Assembly (NCBI RefSeq): GCF_000470775.1
Contig: NC_022438.1
Location: 744,001-808,000 of the forward strand
DNA from: Leifsonia xyli subsp. cynodontis DSM 46306
Lineage (GTDB): Bacteria > Actinomycetota > Actinomycetes > Actinomycetales > Microbacteriaceae
DNA: 64,000 nucleotides
Reading direction: 5' to 3'
Numbering within the stretch: position 1 is the first letter of the stretch; the number at the start of each line of letters is the position of its first letter. A program made the position numbers and the translations under genes. Positions 52,321 to 61,558 of this stretch are shown piece by piece. Under the pieces are notes generated by a model, which saw only the letters and a program-made list of their open reading frames with translations, ran no database searches and was not told the DNA's origin.

Positions 52321-53825
52321 GGATTCTAGTGGTCGTTGCAACACGACGATTAGCTGGTAGGTAGTTTAGCGAGGCGCTGGGCTGGGGTTTCCCAGCCGAG
52401 CGTTTTGCGTGGGCGGGTGTTGAGTTCGTGTGCGACTCGGGCAAGGTCCGCGGGCGAGTGCTGTGAGAGGTCGGTGCCCTTCGGGAAGTACTGCCTCAGC
52501 AACCCGTTCGTGTTCTCGTTAGAACCGCGCTGCCAGGGCGAGGCTGGGTCGCAGAAGTAGACGTCCATGTCGGTGGCGATCGTGAACGTCTTGTGGGCGG
52601 CCATCTCCGCACCCTGGTCCCAGGTCAGCGACTTCTTCAGTTCGGCCGGCAGGCCGCTCATCGTCCGAATGAGGCCATCGCGGACGGTCTCGGCAGCGTG
52701 GTCGGTCGGGAGGTGGACGAGCATCACGAACCTGGTGGTTCGCTCGACGAGGGTGCCGATCGCGCTGGCGTGGTCAGCGCCGATGATGAGATCGCCTTCC
52801 CAATGCCCTGGAACAGCACGATCAGCGACCTCAGCGGGGCGCTCGGAGATCATGAGCATCGGGTCGACGAACCGCGAACGACGTGCGTTGGTTCCCCGGT
52901 TCGGTCGGCGACGTGCGCGCCCGGTACGCAGCGCTGTCGCGAGATCACGGCGCAGCTGGCCGCGTCCTTGGAGATAGAGCGTCTGGTAGATCGTCTCGGT
53001 CGCCACTCGCATCCCAACGTCGTCCGGGAACTGACGGATCAGGGCTCGAGTGATCTGCTCGGGAGACCACCGCAACGCCAGCTTCGACTCAACGAAAGCA
53101 CGCAACCGCAGCTCTGTCACCAGTCTTCGCGGCTTTGGCCGTGGGCGACGCTTCGCCGAGTAGCGATGTGCTGCGAAGGGGTGATAGATCCCGGTCGAGG
53201 ACCGGTTCCGGGAGATTTCCCGACTGATCGTGGATGGCGACCGCCGCAGCTGGGCGGCGATGCTCCGCAGTGACAACCCATCGCGGAGGAGATCCCGGAT
53301 CTGCTCACGTTCCTCCAGCGAAAGGAACCGCGGATCGAGCTTCCTCTCCAGCTGAAAGATCGCCGCCGGCGAGATTGTCTCGGTGCCGTCAAGAAACGTC
53401 GTCATACCTGTTTTGTAATCGACGACCCGACCATCTGGGTAATAGCGGCGATGAGCGGTCTTCCGGACACCGTTATCCCAATCCCGTGCCGTGCGGATGT
53501 TCACCCCGACGGCAGCCGCTGCTTCGCGACGCGAGATGCCATCGCGTCGCAACTGGAAGTAGCGTTCCTTTCCTGGATGCGGACCAGTCCCGGTTTTCCC
53601 CTGGCTGCGCAGGCCGGCCTTCCATACCCACGTCCCGCAGGTCGCCGGGTTGAACCCCAACTCACGCGCCGCGATCGTGATGCTCCCACACGCCTCGAAC
53701 AACGCGAAGAACGCGTCCTTATCAGCCTGCGTGAAACAGCGTCGATCCCTCGAATAGCTCCTTAAACGGGCCACGGTCGTTACAACTCCCAGAAAGTCCA
53801 GGTGTTGCAACGACCGTTAGAACCC
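52321..53825 (-). mobile_element. IS30-family insertion sequence, copy 2
   Basis: Same 1,505-base element as at 18285-19789, in the same orientation and almost identical. It separates the island 2 integrase from the tRNA-Leu gene. No target duplication is visible. The pair are long direct repeats 34 kb apart. Confidence 0.88.
52350..53774 (-). CDS. IS30-family transposase, copy 2
   Basis: The same protein of about 474 residues as at 18314-19738, with Ser in place of Pro in the segment ALRWSPEQITRAL. All DDE residues (GHWEGDLIIG, LTWDQGAEM, QRGSNENTNGLL) are intact. GTG 53774 is preferred over the TTG at 53810 in the terminal repeat. Confidence 0.9.
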   Translation of the reverse strand: MARLRSYSRDRRCFTQADKDAFFALFEACGSITIAARELGFNPATCGTWVWKAGLRSQGKTGTGPHPGKERYFQLRRDGISRREAAAAVGVNIRTARDWDNGVRKTAHRRYYPDGRVVDYKTGMTTFLDGTETISPAAIFQLERKLDPRFLSLEEREQIRDLLRDGLSLRSIAAQLRRSPSTISREISRNRSSTGIYHPFAAHRYSAKRRPRPKPRRLVTELRLRAFVESKLALRWSPEQITRALIRQFPDDVGMRVATETIYQTLYLQGRGQLRRDLATALRTGRARRRPNRGTNARRSRFVDPMLMISERPAEVADRAVPGHWEGDLIIGADHASAIGTLVERTTRFVMLVHLPTDHAAETVRDGLIRTMSGLPAELKKSLTWDQGAEMAAHKTFTIATDMDVYFCDPASPWQRGSNENTNGLLRQYFPKGTDLSQHSPADLARVAHELNTRPRKTLGWETPAQRLAKLPTS

Positions 53826-53856
53826 AAGACAAAGGGATTCGGAGGCTTCGCGCTGG

Positions 53857-53930
53857 TGCCCCCAGTGGGATTCGAACCCACACTGAAGCGATTTTAAGTC
53901 GCCTGCCTCTGCCGATTGGGCTATGGGGGC
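53857..53930 (-). tRNA. tRNA-Leu, anticodon UAA, short variable loop
   Basis: A 74-base cloverleaf (CCA encoded at 53856-53854). Acceptor GCCCCCA pairs with TGGGGGC; D arm GCCCAATCGGCAGAGGC; anticodon stem GGCGA/TCGCT with loop CTTAAAA, giving UAA; T arm GTGGG-TTCGAAT-CCCAC; discriminator A. The variable region is only five bases (TCAGT), whereas tRNA-Leu normally has a long class II arm. It is the only RNA gene I find in the window. Confidence 0.85.
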
Positions 53931-54031
53931 CGAGTGCTTTCGTGAGCTGGCGCTTCCGTGGGCTGGCGGAGGGTTCGCTCCGCCGGGTCGCACGGCCGGG
54001 CCGGCAGGCTCCGGGGGTGAGTCTAGCCGGT

Positions 54032-54139
54032 TCAGCGGTTGCGGTAGGGGGCCTTGGCCATCGCGACCAGGGACACCAGCACGCCGATTCCACCGCCGAC
54101 GACGATGAGCCAGATGATACCGATGAACAAGCCTTCCAT
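54032..54139 (-). CDS. Small single-helix membrane protein
   Basis: A 35-residue protein, ATG 54139: MEGLFIGIIWLIVVGGGIGV, then LVSLVAMAKAPYRNR. One membrane helix with glycines and a positive cytosolic tail. The order of residues and the ATG with a fair upstream purine stretch suggest a real small protein; it lies between the tRNA gene and the broken ychJ gene. Function unknown. Confidence 0.5.
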   Translation of the reverse strand: MEGLFIGIIWLIVVGGGIGVLVSLVAMAKAPYRNR

Positions 54140-54193
54140 GCCTCTAAAGGTACACGGTGGGAGCTCGTGTCGGCGGTCGTCTACACTCGCTGG

Positions 54194-54544
54194 GTGACCC
54201 TCCTGCGTTGCCCCTGCACCAGCGGTGAGAACGTATGGCCGCTGCTGCGGCCCTCTGCACGCGGGATCTCTCGCACCGACCGCGGAGCGTTTGATGCGCT
54301 CCCGGTTCAGCGCGTTCGCGCTGGGCGACGGCGGCTATCTCCTGCGCAGCTGGCACCCCTCGACGCGGCCCGGCGAGCTGCTCCTGGAGGACGGCCTCCG
54401 CTGGTATCGCCTCGATATCGAGAGCACCGGGCGGGGCGGACCGTTCGACCGGGACGGCGTGGTCGCGTTCGCCGCGTACTACAAGAGCGTCGAGCGGGGT
54501 GTCCAGCGCGAGACGGGGACTGGTACTACGTCGCGGCGGTCTGA
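54194..54544 (+). pseudogene. YchJ/UPF0225 (SEC-C) protein, two frameshifts
   Basis: VTLLRCPCTSGENV (start at GTG 54194) continues in another frame as TYGRCCGPLHAGSLAPTAER and LMRSRFSAFALGDGGYLLRS to KSVERGVQRE, and the end RDGDWYYVAAV is in the first frame again. Together they form a YchJ-type protein with an N-terminal SEC-C zinc motif (CPC...CC). The breaks are near 54232 and 54516. The family's function is unknown. Confidence 0.75.
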
Positions 54545-54548
54545 ACTC

Positions 54549-56729
54549 TCAGCGCGCCGGTTCGATGTAGCGCTCCCACAGCCACACGCTGACGCTCAGC
54601 ACGGCGAACACGAGCGCGGCGCCGAGGATCGCGACGAGGCCTGTGCCGTTCCGGATGAGGGAGGCCACCGGCAGCAGGAGCGCGAACAGCATCGTGTACA
54701 CGAGCAGGCCCAGTCCGAGCCACAGCGGCCGCACCCAGAGGAAGACCGCGCGGCCAGGAAGCCCGCCGATCGGCAGAAGCGCGACGGCGGCGGACCCGAT
54801 GCCCAGCAGTGAGAGCGCGTTCGCGAACTCCACCAAGAAAGCGGAGACCCCGCCCGAGGGCGACGGGAGTACACCGACGGCGAGCCAGGCGAGCACACCG
54901 AGGGCGGCGATGGCGCAGAGCTGCACGGCGGCGATCCGTCCGCGCGCCACCCGGGCGCGGCCGTCCGGGAGCAGCACTCCCACCACCAGACCGAACAGCA
55001 GTGCGGGCTCGAACCCGAACAGACGCGACCCCACAGCCGTCGCCGCCACGGCCATGAGCAGGAGCGGGCGCACGACCACGGGAGGTGCGGATCTGCCCAA
55101 GTGCCGCGCCATCGCGCGTGCGGCGAGCACCCCGACGGCATTGACGGCGGCGACAGCCAGCGCGACGGCGAACAGCAGCCGGATGTAGGCGACGGCATCC
55201 TGCACGGAGGTCGACAGGGTCACCAGAGCGGCGGCCACGACACCGACGACCGGCGCCAGCCAGAGCGGCTGGGGCGCCGTCGTCGCGGGCACGGAGAGTC
55301 CGGAGGCCTCCGACAGCGCGGAGCCCCTCGGCCAGCGCTGCCCGCCGAGCACAGCGTCGGCCTCGGCCAGCTCGGCCCGGGTGCGGTTGCGCCCGAAGAC
55401 GGAGGGGAGCGCGGGGCGCGAGGCGGCCCGCGAGCGGCGGCGCGCCAGCGCGGCCGCGAGCAGCTGAGCCGGCAAAGCCAGGAGCAGGAGTGCGGCGACG
55501 GCGAGAGCGAGCGAGCGGAGCCAGCCCGGAACGGAGGCGGCGTCGACGGCGGGTGCGGAGGCCGTCGAGAACGGGGTTTCGGTCCAGCCCTTGGTGTCGG
55601 GACGCTCGGGGTCGGAGGGCGGGGCCGGCGCGGGGACGGTCGGCGTCGGAGTCGGCGAAGGTCCGGCCGCCGGTTTCCGGGAGGACGGCGGAGCGGTCGC
55701 GACGGCGTTCTGAACCGTGACCGCGATGGTGTTGCTTCCGGCGCTGACATTGCCGGCGGCATCCCGCTGCAACGCTGAGACGCGGTATCCGCCGGGCGGC
55801 AGCGCGCCGGCGCACGACCAGACGCCGTCGGTGACGGGCGAGACGCAGGCGACGGTCGTGCCGGACAGGGTGCTCGCGTAGACCGTGACCTCGCCGCCGG
55901 ACTCGCCGGCGCCGCCGAAGCCGAACGCTCCGCCGTTCGCGACGGAGGAGCCCAGACGGGGCGCGGTGATGGTGGGGGCGGGCGGTGGGACGGTGTCGAG
56001 GACGATCGAGACGCTGGCGCTGCGCCCGGAGCGTGTCGTCGAGAATGGGGCGACTTGCGTCGCGGTGATCGTGTGCCGTCCGTCCGGCATCCCGCCGATG
56101 ACGCATCCCCAGGTTCCGGCCCCGTCTGCCGGGAACGTACACTGGGCGCCGGTCTCGGAGGCGACGGTCACGGTTGCGCCGGGGAAGGCTGTCCCACGGA
56201 TGCCGCCGCCGGTCGCCGTGCCGTCCGCGGTGGTGATCGCCGGAGGCGAGAGCACCTGCGCCTGCCAGCTGTCGGACAGCCCGGTCGCGCGGGATTCGGC
56301 GCGCACGGGCACGCGGCTGCCGTCCGGCAGACGGCGGAGGGCGCAGCTGAAGCGGCCGTCGCTGTCGGCGGTCGCGGTGCAGCTGGTGTCCGCGCCCGGA
56401 GAGGACCCGCCCGAGACCGCGATGACGTCGCCGGGGCTGGCCGTTCCGGAGACCGTGAGCGGGAAGGAGACGACGAGGTCCGAGGGCGCCGGGTCGAGCC
56501 GCGGGGCCGACGGGGTCGGCGTCGGGCTCGGTGTGGCGGTGTCGGCGGAGGCCGCCGACGCGGTGGGAGTGGAGGATCTGGGGGAGACTGCTGTCGTTGC
56601 CGCAGCCGGCCCCGTCGGAGCGCTGAGCGCCATCGCCACCAGCAGCAGCGCGATGGGCGCAGCCGCGAACGATCCCATCGCTCCCCGCGACCGGACCGGT
56701 GGTGGCATGTCCGACGTGAATAACTGCAT
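54549..56729 (-). CDS. Large exported Ig-like domain membrane protein
   Basis: A 726-residue protein. A signal anchor (about residues 20-45) and a Ser/Thr/Pro linker are followed by several Ig-like repeats (FPLTVSGTASPGDVIAVSGG; PAITTADGTATGGGIRGTAF; VPPPAPTITAPRLGSSVANG), each with a Cys pair. A second Pro-rich linker leads to a C-terminal half with about nine membrane helices. Exposed repeats on a membrane base suggest adhesion or wall contact. No enzyme motif is seen. It converges on the YchJ remnant, four bases apart. Confidence 0.75.
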   Translation of the reverse strand: MQLFTSDMPPPVRSRGAMGSFAAAPIALLLVAMALSAPTGPAAATTAVSPRSSTPTASAASADTATPSPTPTPSAPRLDPAPSDLVVSFPLTVSGTASPGDVIAVSGGSSPGADTSCTATADSDGRFSCALRRLPDGSRVPVRAESRATGLSDSWQAQVLSPPAITTADGTATGGGIRGTAFPGATVTVASETGAQCTFPADGAGTWGCVIGGMPDGRHTITATQVAPFSTTRSGRSASVSIVLDTVPPPAPTITAPRLGSSVANGGAFGFGGAGESGGEVTVYASTLSGTTVACVSPVTDGVWSCAGALPPGGYRVSALQRDAAGNVSAGSNTIAVTVQNAVATAPPSSRKPAAGPSPTPTPTVPAPAPPSDPERPDTKGWTETPFSTASAPAVDAASVPGWLRSLALAVAALLLLALPAQLLAAALARRRSRAASRPALPSVFGRNRTRAELAEADAVLGGQRWPRGSALSEASGLSVPATTAPQPLWLAPVVGVVAAALVTLSTSVQDAVAYIRLLFAVALAVAAVNAVGVLAARAMARHLGRSAPPVVVRPLLLMAVAATAVGSRLFGFEPALLFGLVVGVLLPDGRARVARGRIAAVQLCAIAALGVLAWLAVGVLPSPSGGVSAFLVEFANALSLLGIGSAAVALLPIGGLPGRAVFLWVRPLWLGLGLLVYTMLFALLLPVASLIRNGTGLVAILGAALVFAVLSVSVWLWERYIEPAR

Positions 56730-57151
56730 TTCACCCTATTCCAAGCGCGGCGGACGCCCCTGTCAAATGGAATCGCGCTATTCGCGGCATACTGCCACCC
56801 GGTCCGCCTGGCCCTTCGCCGGGAAGCGGCTGCGGTCTCGGCAGCGCCGGCCCGGCAACGCCGATGGCGCGCATCGCCGTCGCAGACTCGCCGCGCTCGT
56901 CCCGACGGGCCTCGGGGTCGTGGCCCGCCCCTCACCCGATCCTGCTTTCACGCGATGCCCGAGAACGCCGGCTGGCCATGCCGGAGACGGAGGAGGCTGT
57001 CTGCGGCGGAGGGAGCCGCGCGGCGTGGCGCCTGCCGTCCCCGACGCGGTTGCTTCGAGTGTGATGGGAAGGGCGGGGGAGGCTCATTCGCCGCGGTTAG
57101 GATGGCACCAGCGCACCCTCTCACAGCGCCCGCACGCAAGGAGTTCCCCTC
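56730..57151. other. Gene-free gap before lemA
   Basis: The first third is AT-richer and probably holds the divergent promoter of the Ig-like protein. The rest is GC-rich with no frame that resembles a protein. AAGGAG at about 57139 is the ribosome site of lemA. Confidence 0.5.
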
Positions 57152-57718
57152 ATGGAATGGCTCATTCCGGTCATCATCGTCGTGGTGATCGCCGCGATCG
57201 TCGGAATCTACCTCTGGGCCACCTACAACTCGCTCGTCACCCTCAAGGTGCGCGTGGACGAGGCGTGGAGCGACATCACCGTGCAGCTCAAGCGACGTGC
57301 CGATCTCATCCCCAACCTGATCGAGACGGTGAAAGCCTACGCGGCCCACGAGAAGGGCGTCTTCGAGTCCGTCACGCGGGCGCGCTCCGAGACTCTGACC
57401 GCTCAGACGCCGGGCGAGGCGTCCGCGGCCGAGGGGCACATGCAGACGGCGCTGAAGAGCATTTTCGCGGTGGCCGAGGCGTACCCGCAGCTGCAGGCCA
57501 GCCAGAACTTCCTGCGGCTCCAGGCCGACCTGGTGGACACCGAGGACAAGATCCAGGCGTCGCGCCGTTTCTACAATGGCGGGGTCCGCGAGTTCAACAC
57601 GAAGATCACGGTGTTCCCCAACAACCTCTTCGCGCGGCGGCTCGGATTCACCGAGCGCGAGTTCTTCGAGGTCGACAACCTGGCGGCGATCGCCGAGCCG
57701 CCGCGCGTCCATTTCTAG
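57152..57718 (+). CDS. lemA: LemA-family protein
   Basis: A 188-residue protein: an N-terminal helix in the membrane (IPVIIVVVIAAIVGIYLWAT), then the family core YNSLVTLKVRVDEAWSDITV and LKRRADLIPNLIETVKAYAA, and the NxR-type RRFYNGGVREFNTKI segment near the end. LemA proteins are common, anchored to the membrane and of unclear role. The stop TAG lies in the CTAG target of the IS481 element that begins right after it; the usual family ending (PPRVxF) is intact, so the protein is probably complete. Confidence 0.9.
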   Translation: MEWLIPVIIVVVIAAIVGIYLWATYNSLVTLKVRVDEAWSDITVQLKRRADLIPNLIETVKAYAAHEKGVFESVTRARSETLTAQTPGEASAAEGHMQTALKSIFAVAEAYPQLQASQNFLRLQADLVDTEDKIQASRRFYNGGVREFNTKITVFPNNLFARRLGFTEREFFEVDNLAAIAEPPRVHF

Positions 57719-58713
57719 GTGTGTTTCTCAGGGACGTTGGTCAATCTGCTGATGGGTGGCTGGCTGCCGATGGCGGTGTGGGGCCTGTGGTGATTGTAGG
57801 AGTGCAGCCAGGCCGGGAGTGCGTTGCGGCGGGCTGATTCGGAGTTGTAGTGCCGGGCGTATGCCCAGCCGTCGGCGAGGGTGCGGTGGAAGCGTTCGAT
57901 CTTGCCGTTCGTCTGCGGATGGTAGGGCCGGGTGCGTTTCGGTTGGATGCTGAGCTCGGCGCAAGCGTCGCGCCAGGCGTATGAGCGGTATGCGGAGCCG
58001 TTGTCGGAGAGCACCTGTTCGACGGTGACGCCACGGCTGGCGAACCAGCCGACCGCTCGACGCAGAACAGCGATTGCAGTGGCGGCGGTTTCGTCGTCGT
58101 GGATCTCGGCGTAAGCGACACGGGAGTGATCGTCGATGACGGTATGAACGAACGCTGTGCCGGTGATCATGTCGCCGGTGATCCCGTGTTTCCCGGTCCG
58201 CTTCGCGGTGATGGCCTTGTTCCGCTCTCCCTGGAGACGTCCGACGTAGCGCCAGCCGCCACCGTCGGGGATGTTGCCGAGTTTCTTGATGTCGACGTGG
58301 ATCATCGATCCGGGATGCTCGTGCTCGTAGCGGCGGGCGGGTTCGCCGGTGCGGACGTCGACGTGGCTGGGCCGATTGATCCGGCACCGGGAGAGGACCG
58401 TGTGAACGGTCGAGGCGGGCATGCCGAGCTGGGCGCCGATACCGACTGGTCCCAGCCGCTTCTTCCACCGCAGATGCACGACCTTGCGGACCAGTCTTCG
58501 CGGGGTCTTGTTCGGGCTGTGATGCGGCCGTGACGAACGGTCCAGCATTCCCGCCTCGCCCATCTCCACGTAACGACGAGCCCATCGGTCCGCGGTGCGT
58601 CAGGACACTCGGAAGTAGGTCGCCGCCGCAGCAACGGACCAGCCGTCGTCGACGACTTGGCGGGCCAGGCGGAGGCATTCGCGAGGAGTCAAAGCAGCAT
58701 TAGCGTGGGTCAC
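57715..58713 (-). pseudogene. IS481-family transposase with internal TGA, copy B
   Basis: As in copy A: N-terminal HTH from GTG 58713 stops at TGA 58602-58600 and the DDE part is open from 58569 to the CTAG at 57715. The change NRPSHVDV versus NRLSHVDV is the one difference I see. Restart at the GTG-GAG-ATG region or UGA readthrough would be needed to make a full transposase; alternatively the element moves with help from another copy. Confidence 0.85.
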
Positions 58714-58825
58714 GAGGACCTCCTAAGTCATCGAGTGCAGGGAAACTAGACAGCCCCACTCTCGACCGGGAGGTCCTCACCCATCTATCGCGTCACACCT
58801 CAACCAACGTCCCTGAGCAGCACAC
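57719..58825 (-). mobile_element. IS481-family element, copy B, complete
   Basis: A 1,107-base element with ends GTGTGTTTCTCAGGGACGTT and GTGTGCTGCTCAGGGACGTT (read inward), flanked by CTAG on both sides (57715-57718 and 58826-58829). CTAG-centred targets are known for IS481. The right 100 bases, missing in copy A, hold no gene. Confidence 0.92.
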
Positions 58826-58829
58826 CTAG

Positions 58830-59126
58830 CGGCGGAATGCGGCGTCCCCTGGTAGGATTGTTGTGGTCGGCCGCGTGCCGGCCGCCGGAGCAGGCTGGCA
58901 GTAGCTGGTCCTCGGTGGTGGTATCCGGATGCGTTCGCCGTGAGGCAAGCGACAGCCGTGTATTTCTACTGATGGCCAGACGGGCTCAGCCCACGCACCC
59001 GCCTGGGATGCCGCGCGTGCACGCACTCGCGTGTCGAACTGCCTGCTCGCTCCACCGCTCCATCGAAGAGCAAAGGAGAGTCGCGCCCACACGGGGCCGC
59101 GACGTTAAACAAAGGAGAAAGACCTC
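58830..59126. other. pnp leader region
   Basis: Some 300 bases without a gene before pnp. TAGGAT near 58852 could be a -10 element, and CGGCCGCGTGCCGGCCG nearby can fold into a hairpin. PNPase commonly controls its own leader, so a structured 5' region is expected. AAAGGAGA at about 59114 is the ribosome site. Confidence 0.5.
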
Positions 59127-61421
59127 TTGGAAGGTCCCGAAATCACATTCGCCGAAGCCGTGCTCGACAATGGCCGCTTCGGCACCCGCACCGTCCGGTT
59201 CGAGACCGGGCGACTCGCTCAGCAGGCGCAGGGCGCCGTCGCCGCCTACCTCGACGAGGAGACCATGCTGCTGAGCGCGACGAGCGCCAGCAAGCACCCG
59301 AAGGACAACTTCGACTTCTTTCCACTGACCGTCGACGTGGAGGAGCGTTCCTACGCGGCCGGCAAGATCCCCGGTTCGTTCTTCCGCCGTGAGGGCCGCC
59401 CGTCGACCGAGGCCATCCTGGTCTGCCGCCTGATCGACCGCCCGCTGCGTCCGTCGTTCGTCGACGGCCTCCGCAACGAGGTCCAGATCGTCATCACCGT
59501 CCTCAGCATCGCGCCGGACGAGTTCTACGACGCCCTGGCGATCAACGCGGCCAGCGCGTCCACGCAGATCTCCGGTCTACCGTTCTCCGGACCCGTGGCG
59601 GGTGTGCGCCTTGCGCTCATCCCCGGCAACGGCCAGCACGAAGACCAGTGGATCGCCTTCCCGAAGGCCTCGCAGCTGGAGGAGGCCGTGTTCGACCTCG
59701 TCGTGGCCGGACGGGTGCTGACCAACGAGGACGGCACCGAGGGCGACGTCGCGATCATGATGGTCGAGGCGGAGGCCACCGAGGGCAGCTGGAACCTCAT
59801 CCAGGGCGGCGCTGTGAAGCCGAACGAGGAGGTCGTCGCCCAGGGCCTGGAGGCGGCCAAGCCGTTCATCCGCCAGCTCGTCGGCGCCCAGGCGGCCCTC
59901 GCGAAGCAGTCCGCGAAGGCGATCGCCGACTACCCGGTGTTCCTGCACTACTCGCAGGAGGCCTACGACAGCGTCGCCGCTCTGGCCTACGACGAACTCG
60001 TGAACGTCTACCAGATCGCCGACAAGGTCGAGCGTCAGAACGCGGACGACGCCCTCAAGGAGCGGGTCAAGGCCGCCCTCGCCGAGAAGGTGGAGGCCGG
60101 CGCGCTCGACGCCGAGGCGCTCACGCAGTTCTCGGCGGCGTACAAGTCCGTCTCGAAGGTCGTCATGCGCGGCCGCGTCCTCCGCGAGGGCGTTCGCATC
60201 GACGGCCGCGGCCTGACCGACATCCGCCCGCTCGACGCCGAGGTGCAGGTCATCCCGCGCGTCCACGGCTCGGCGATCTTCCAGCGCGGCGAGACCCAGA
60301 TCCTGGGCGTCACCACCCTGAACATGCTCAAAATGGAGCAGCAGATCGACTCGCTCTCGCCGGTCACCAAGAAGCGCTACCTGCACCACTACAACTTCCC
60401 GCCGTACTCGACCGGTGAGACCGGTCGCGTCGGCTCCCCGAAGCGTCGCGAGATCGGGCACGGCTTCCTCGCCGAGCGTGCGCTGGTTCCGGTGCTGCCG
60501 AGCCGCGAGGAGTTCCCGTACGCGATCCGTCAGGTCTCCGAGGCGCTGAGCTCCAACGGCTCGACCTCGATGGGCTCGGTCTGCGCGTCCACCCTGTCGC
60601 TGCTGAACGCCGGTGTGCCGCTGCGCGCCCCGGTCGCCGGCATCGCCATGGGCCTGATCTCCGACGTCGTCGACGGTGAGACCCGCTACGCGGCGCTGAC
60701 CGACATCCTGGGCGCGGAGGACGCGCTCGGCGACATGGACTTCAAAGTCGCCGGCACCAGCGAGTTCGTCACTGCCATCCAGCTCGACACGAAGCTCGAC
60801 GGCATCCCGTCGTCGGTGCTCGCCAGCGCCCTGAAGCAGGCGAAAGACGCCCGCACCACGATCCTGAGCGTGCTCGACGCCGCGATCGACGCCCCGGACG
60901 AGATGGCCCCGACTGCGCCGCGCGTGATCTCGGTCCAAATCCCGGTCGACAAGATCGGCGAGCTGATCGGCCCGAAGGGCAAGACGATCAACGCCATCCA
61001 AGACGAGACCGGCGCCGACATCTCCATCGAGGAGGACGGCACCGTCTACATCGGCGCTGTCGACGGCCCCTCGGCCGAGGCGGCCCGCGCCCAGGTGAAC
61101 GCGATCGCGAACCCCACCAACCCGGAGGTCGGCGAGCAGTTCCTCGGAACCGTCGTCAAGAACGCCGCGTTCGGTGCGTTCGTCTCGCTCCTGCCGGGCA
61201 AGGACGGCCTGCTGCACATCTCCGAGGTGCGCAAGCTGGCCGGCGGCAAGCGTGTGGAGAGCGTCGACGACGTCCTCAGCATCGGGCAGAAGATCCTGGT
61301 GGAGATCACCAAGATCGACGACCGTGGCAAGCTCTCGCTCGCCCCGGTGCTCGCCGACGAGGCCGAGACGCACGGCCGCGACGCCGCCAGCGAGGGTCCT
61401 GAGGCTCCCGCCGAAGGCTGA
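59127..61421 (+). CDS. pnp: Polyribonucleotide nucleotidyltransferase
   Basis: A 764-residue PNPase starting at TTG after AAAGGAGA. Two RNase PH domains ([60 protein letters not shown]), a KH domain with GPKGKT and an S1 domain ([20 protein letters not shown]) are complete. It degrades mRNA from the 3' end with phosphate and can add tails. It lacks rpsO directly upstream, which is 15.8 kb away. A strong terminator follows. Confidence 0.96.
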   Translation: MEGPEITFAEAVLDNGRFGTRTVRFETGRLAQQAQGAVAAYLDEETMLLSATSASKHPKDNFDFFPLTVDVEERSYAAGKIPGSFFRREGRPSTEAILVCRLIDRPLRPSFVDGLRNEVQIVITVLSIAPDEFYDALAINAASASTQISGLPFSGPVAGVRLALIPGNGQHEDQWIAFPKASQLEEAVFDLVVAGRVLTNEDGTEGDVAIMMVEAEATEGSWNLIQGGAVKPNEEVVAQGLEAAKPFIRQLVGAQAALAKQSAKAIADYPVFLHYSQEAYDSVAALAYDELVNVYQIADKVERQNADDALKERVKAALAEKVEAGALDAEALTQFSAAYKSVSKVVMRGRVLREGVRIDGRGLTDIRPLDAEVQVIPRVHGSAIFQRGETQILGVTTLNMLKMEQQIDSLSPVTKKRYLHHYNFPPYSTGETGRVGSPKRREIGHGFLAERALVPVLPSREEFPYAIRQVSEALSSNGSTSMGSVCASTLSLLNAGVPLRAPVAGIAMGLISDVVDGETRYAALTDILGAEDALGDMDFKVAGTSEFVTAIQLDTKLDGIPSSVLASALKQAKDARTTILSVLDAAIDAPDEMAPTAPRVISVQIPVDKIGELIGPKGKTINAIQDETGADISIEEDGTVYIGAVDGPSAEAARAQVNAIANPTNPEVGEQFLGTVVKNAAFGAFVSLLPGKDGLLHISEVRKLAGGKRVESVDDVLSIGQKILVEITKIDDRGKLSLAPVLADEAETHGRDAASEGPEAPAEG

Positions 61422-61430
61422 TCTCCGCAC

Positions 61431-61465
61431 GAAGGCCGCGCGACCCTCCCGGTCGCGCGGCCTTC
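61431..61465 (+). terminator. Terminator of pnp
   Basis: GAAGGCCGCGCGACC, CTCCC, GGTCGCGCGGCCTTC: a perfect 15-base-pair stem ten bases after the stop, followed by GTCCTCCCTCT. Confidence 0.85.
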
Positions 61466-61479
61466 GTCCTCCCTCTCGC

Positions 61480-61553
61480 TCAGCCATCGATTCCTCACTT
61501 CTTCCGCCGACACGCCGGTGTCCGCCCGGAAGAAGTGAGGAATCGATGGCTGA
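61480..61553. repeat. 27-base perfect inverted repeat
   Basis: Arms at 61480-61506 and 61527-61553 are perfect complements of 27 bases (beginning TCAGCCATCGATTCCTCACT). The loop holds GACACGCCGGTGTC, itself a five-base-pair hairpin whose CGACACGCCG is the complement of the CGGCGTGTCG core of the other intergenic repeats. It separates pnp from the converging dapD. Confidence 0.85.
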
Positions 61554-61558
61554 AGAGC

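Noticed and set aside
46000..53900. Search for a second copy of the tRNA-Leu 3' end as attL of island 2
   Set aside because: I could not find a repeated tRNA end near 46-48 kb; IS insertions and deletions may have removed it, so tRNA integration remains unproven.
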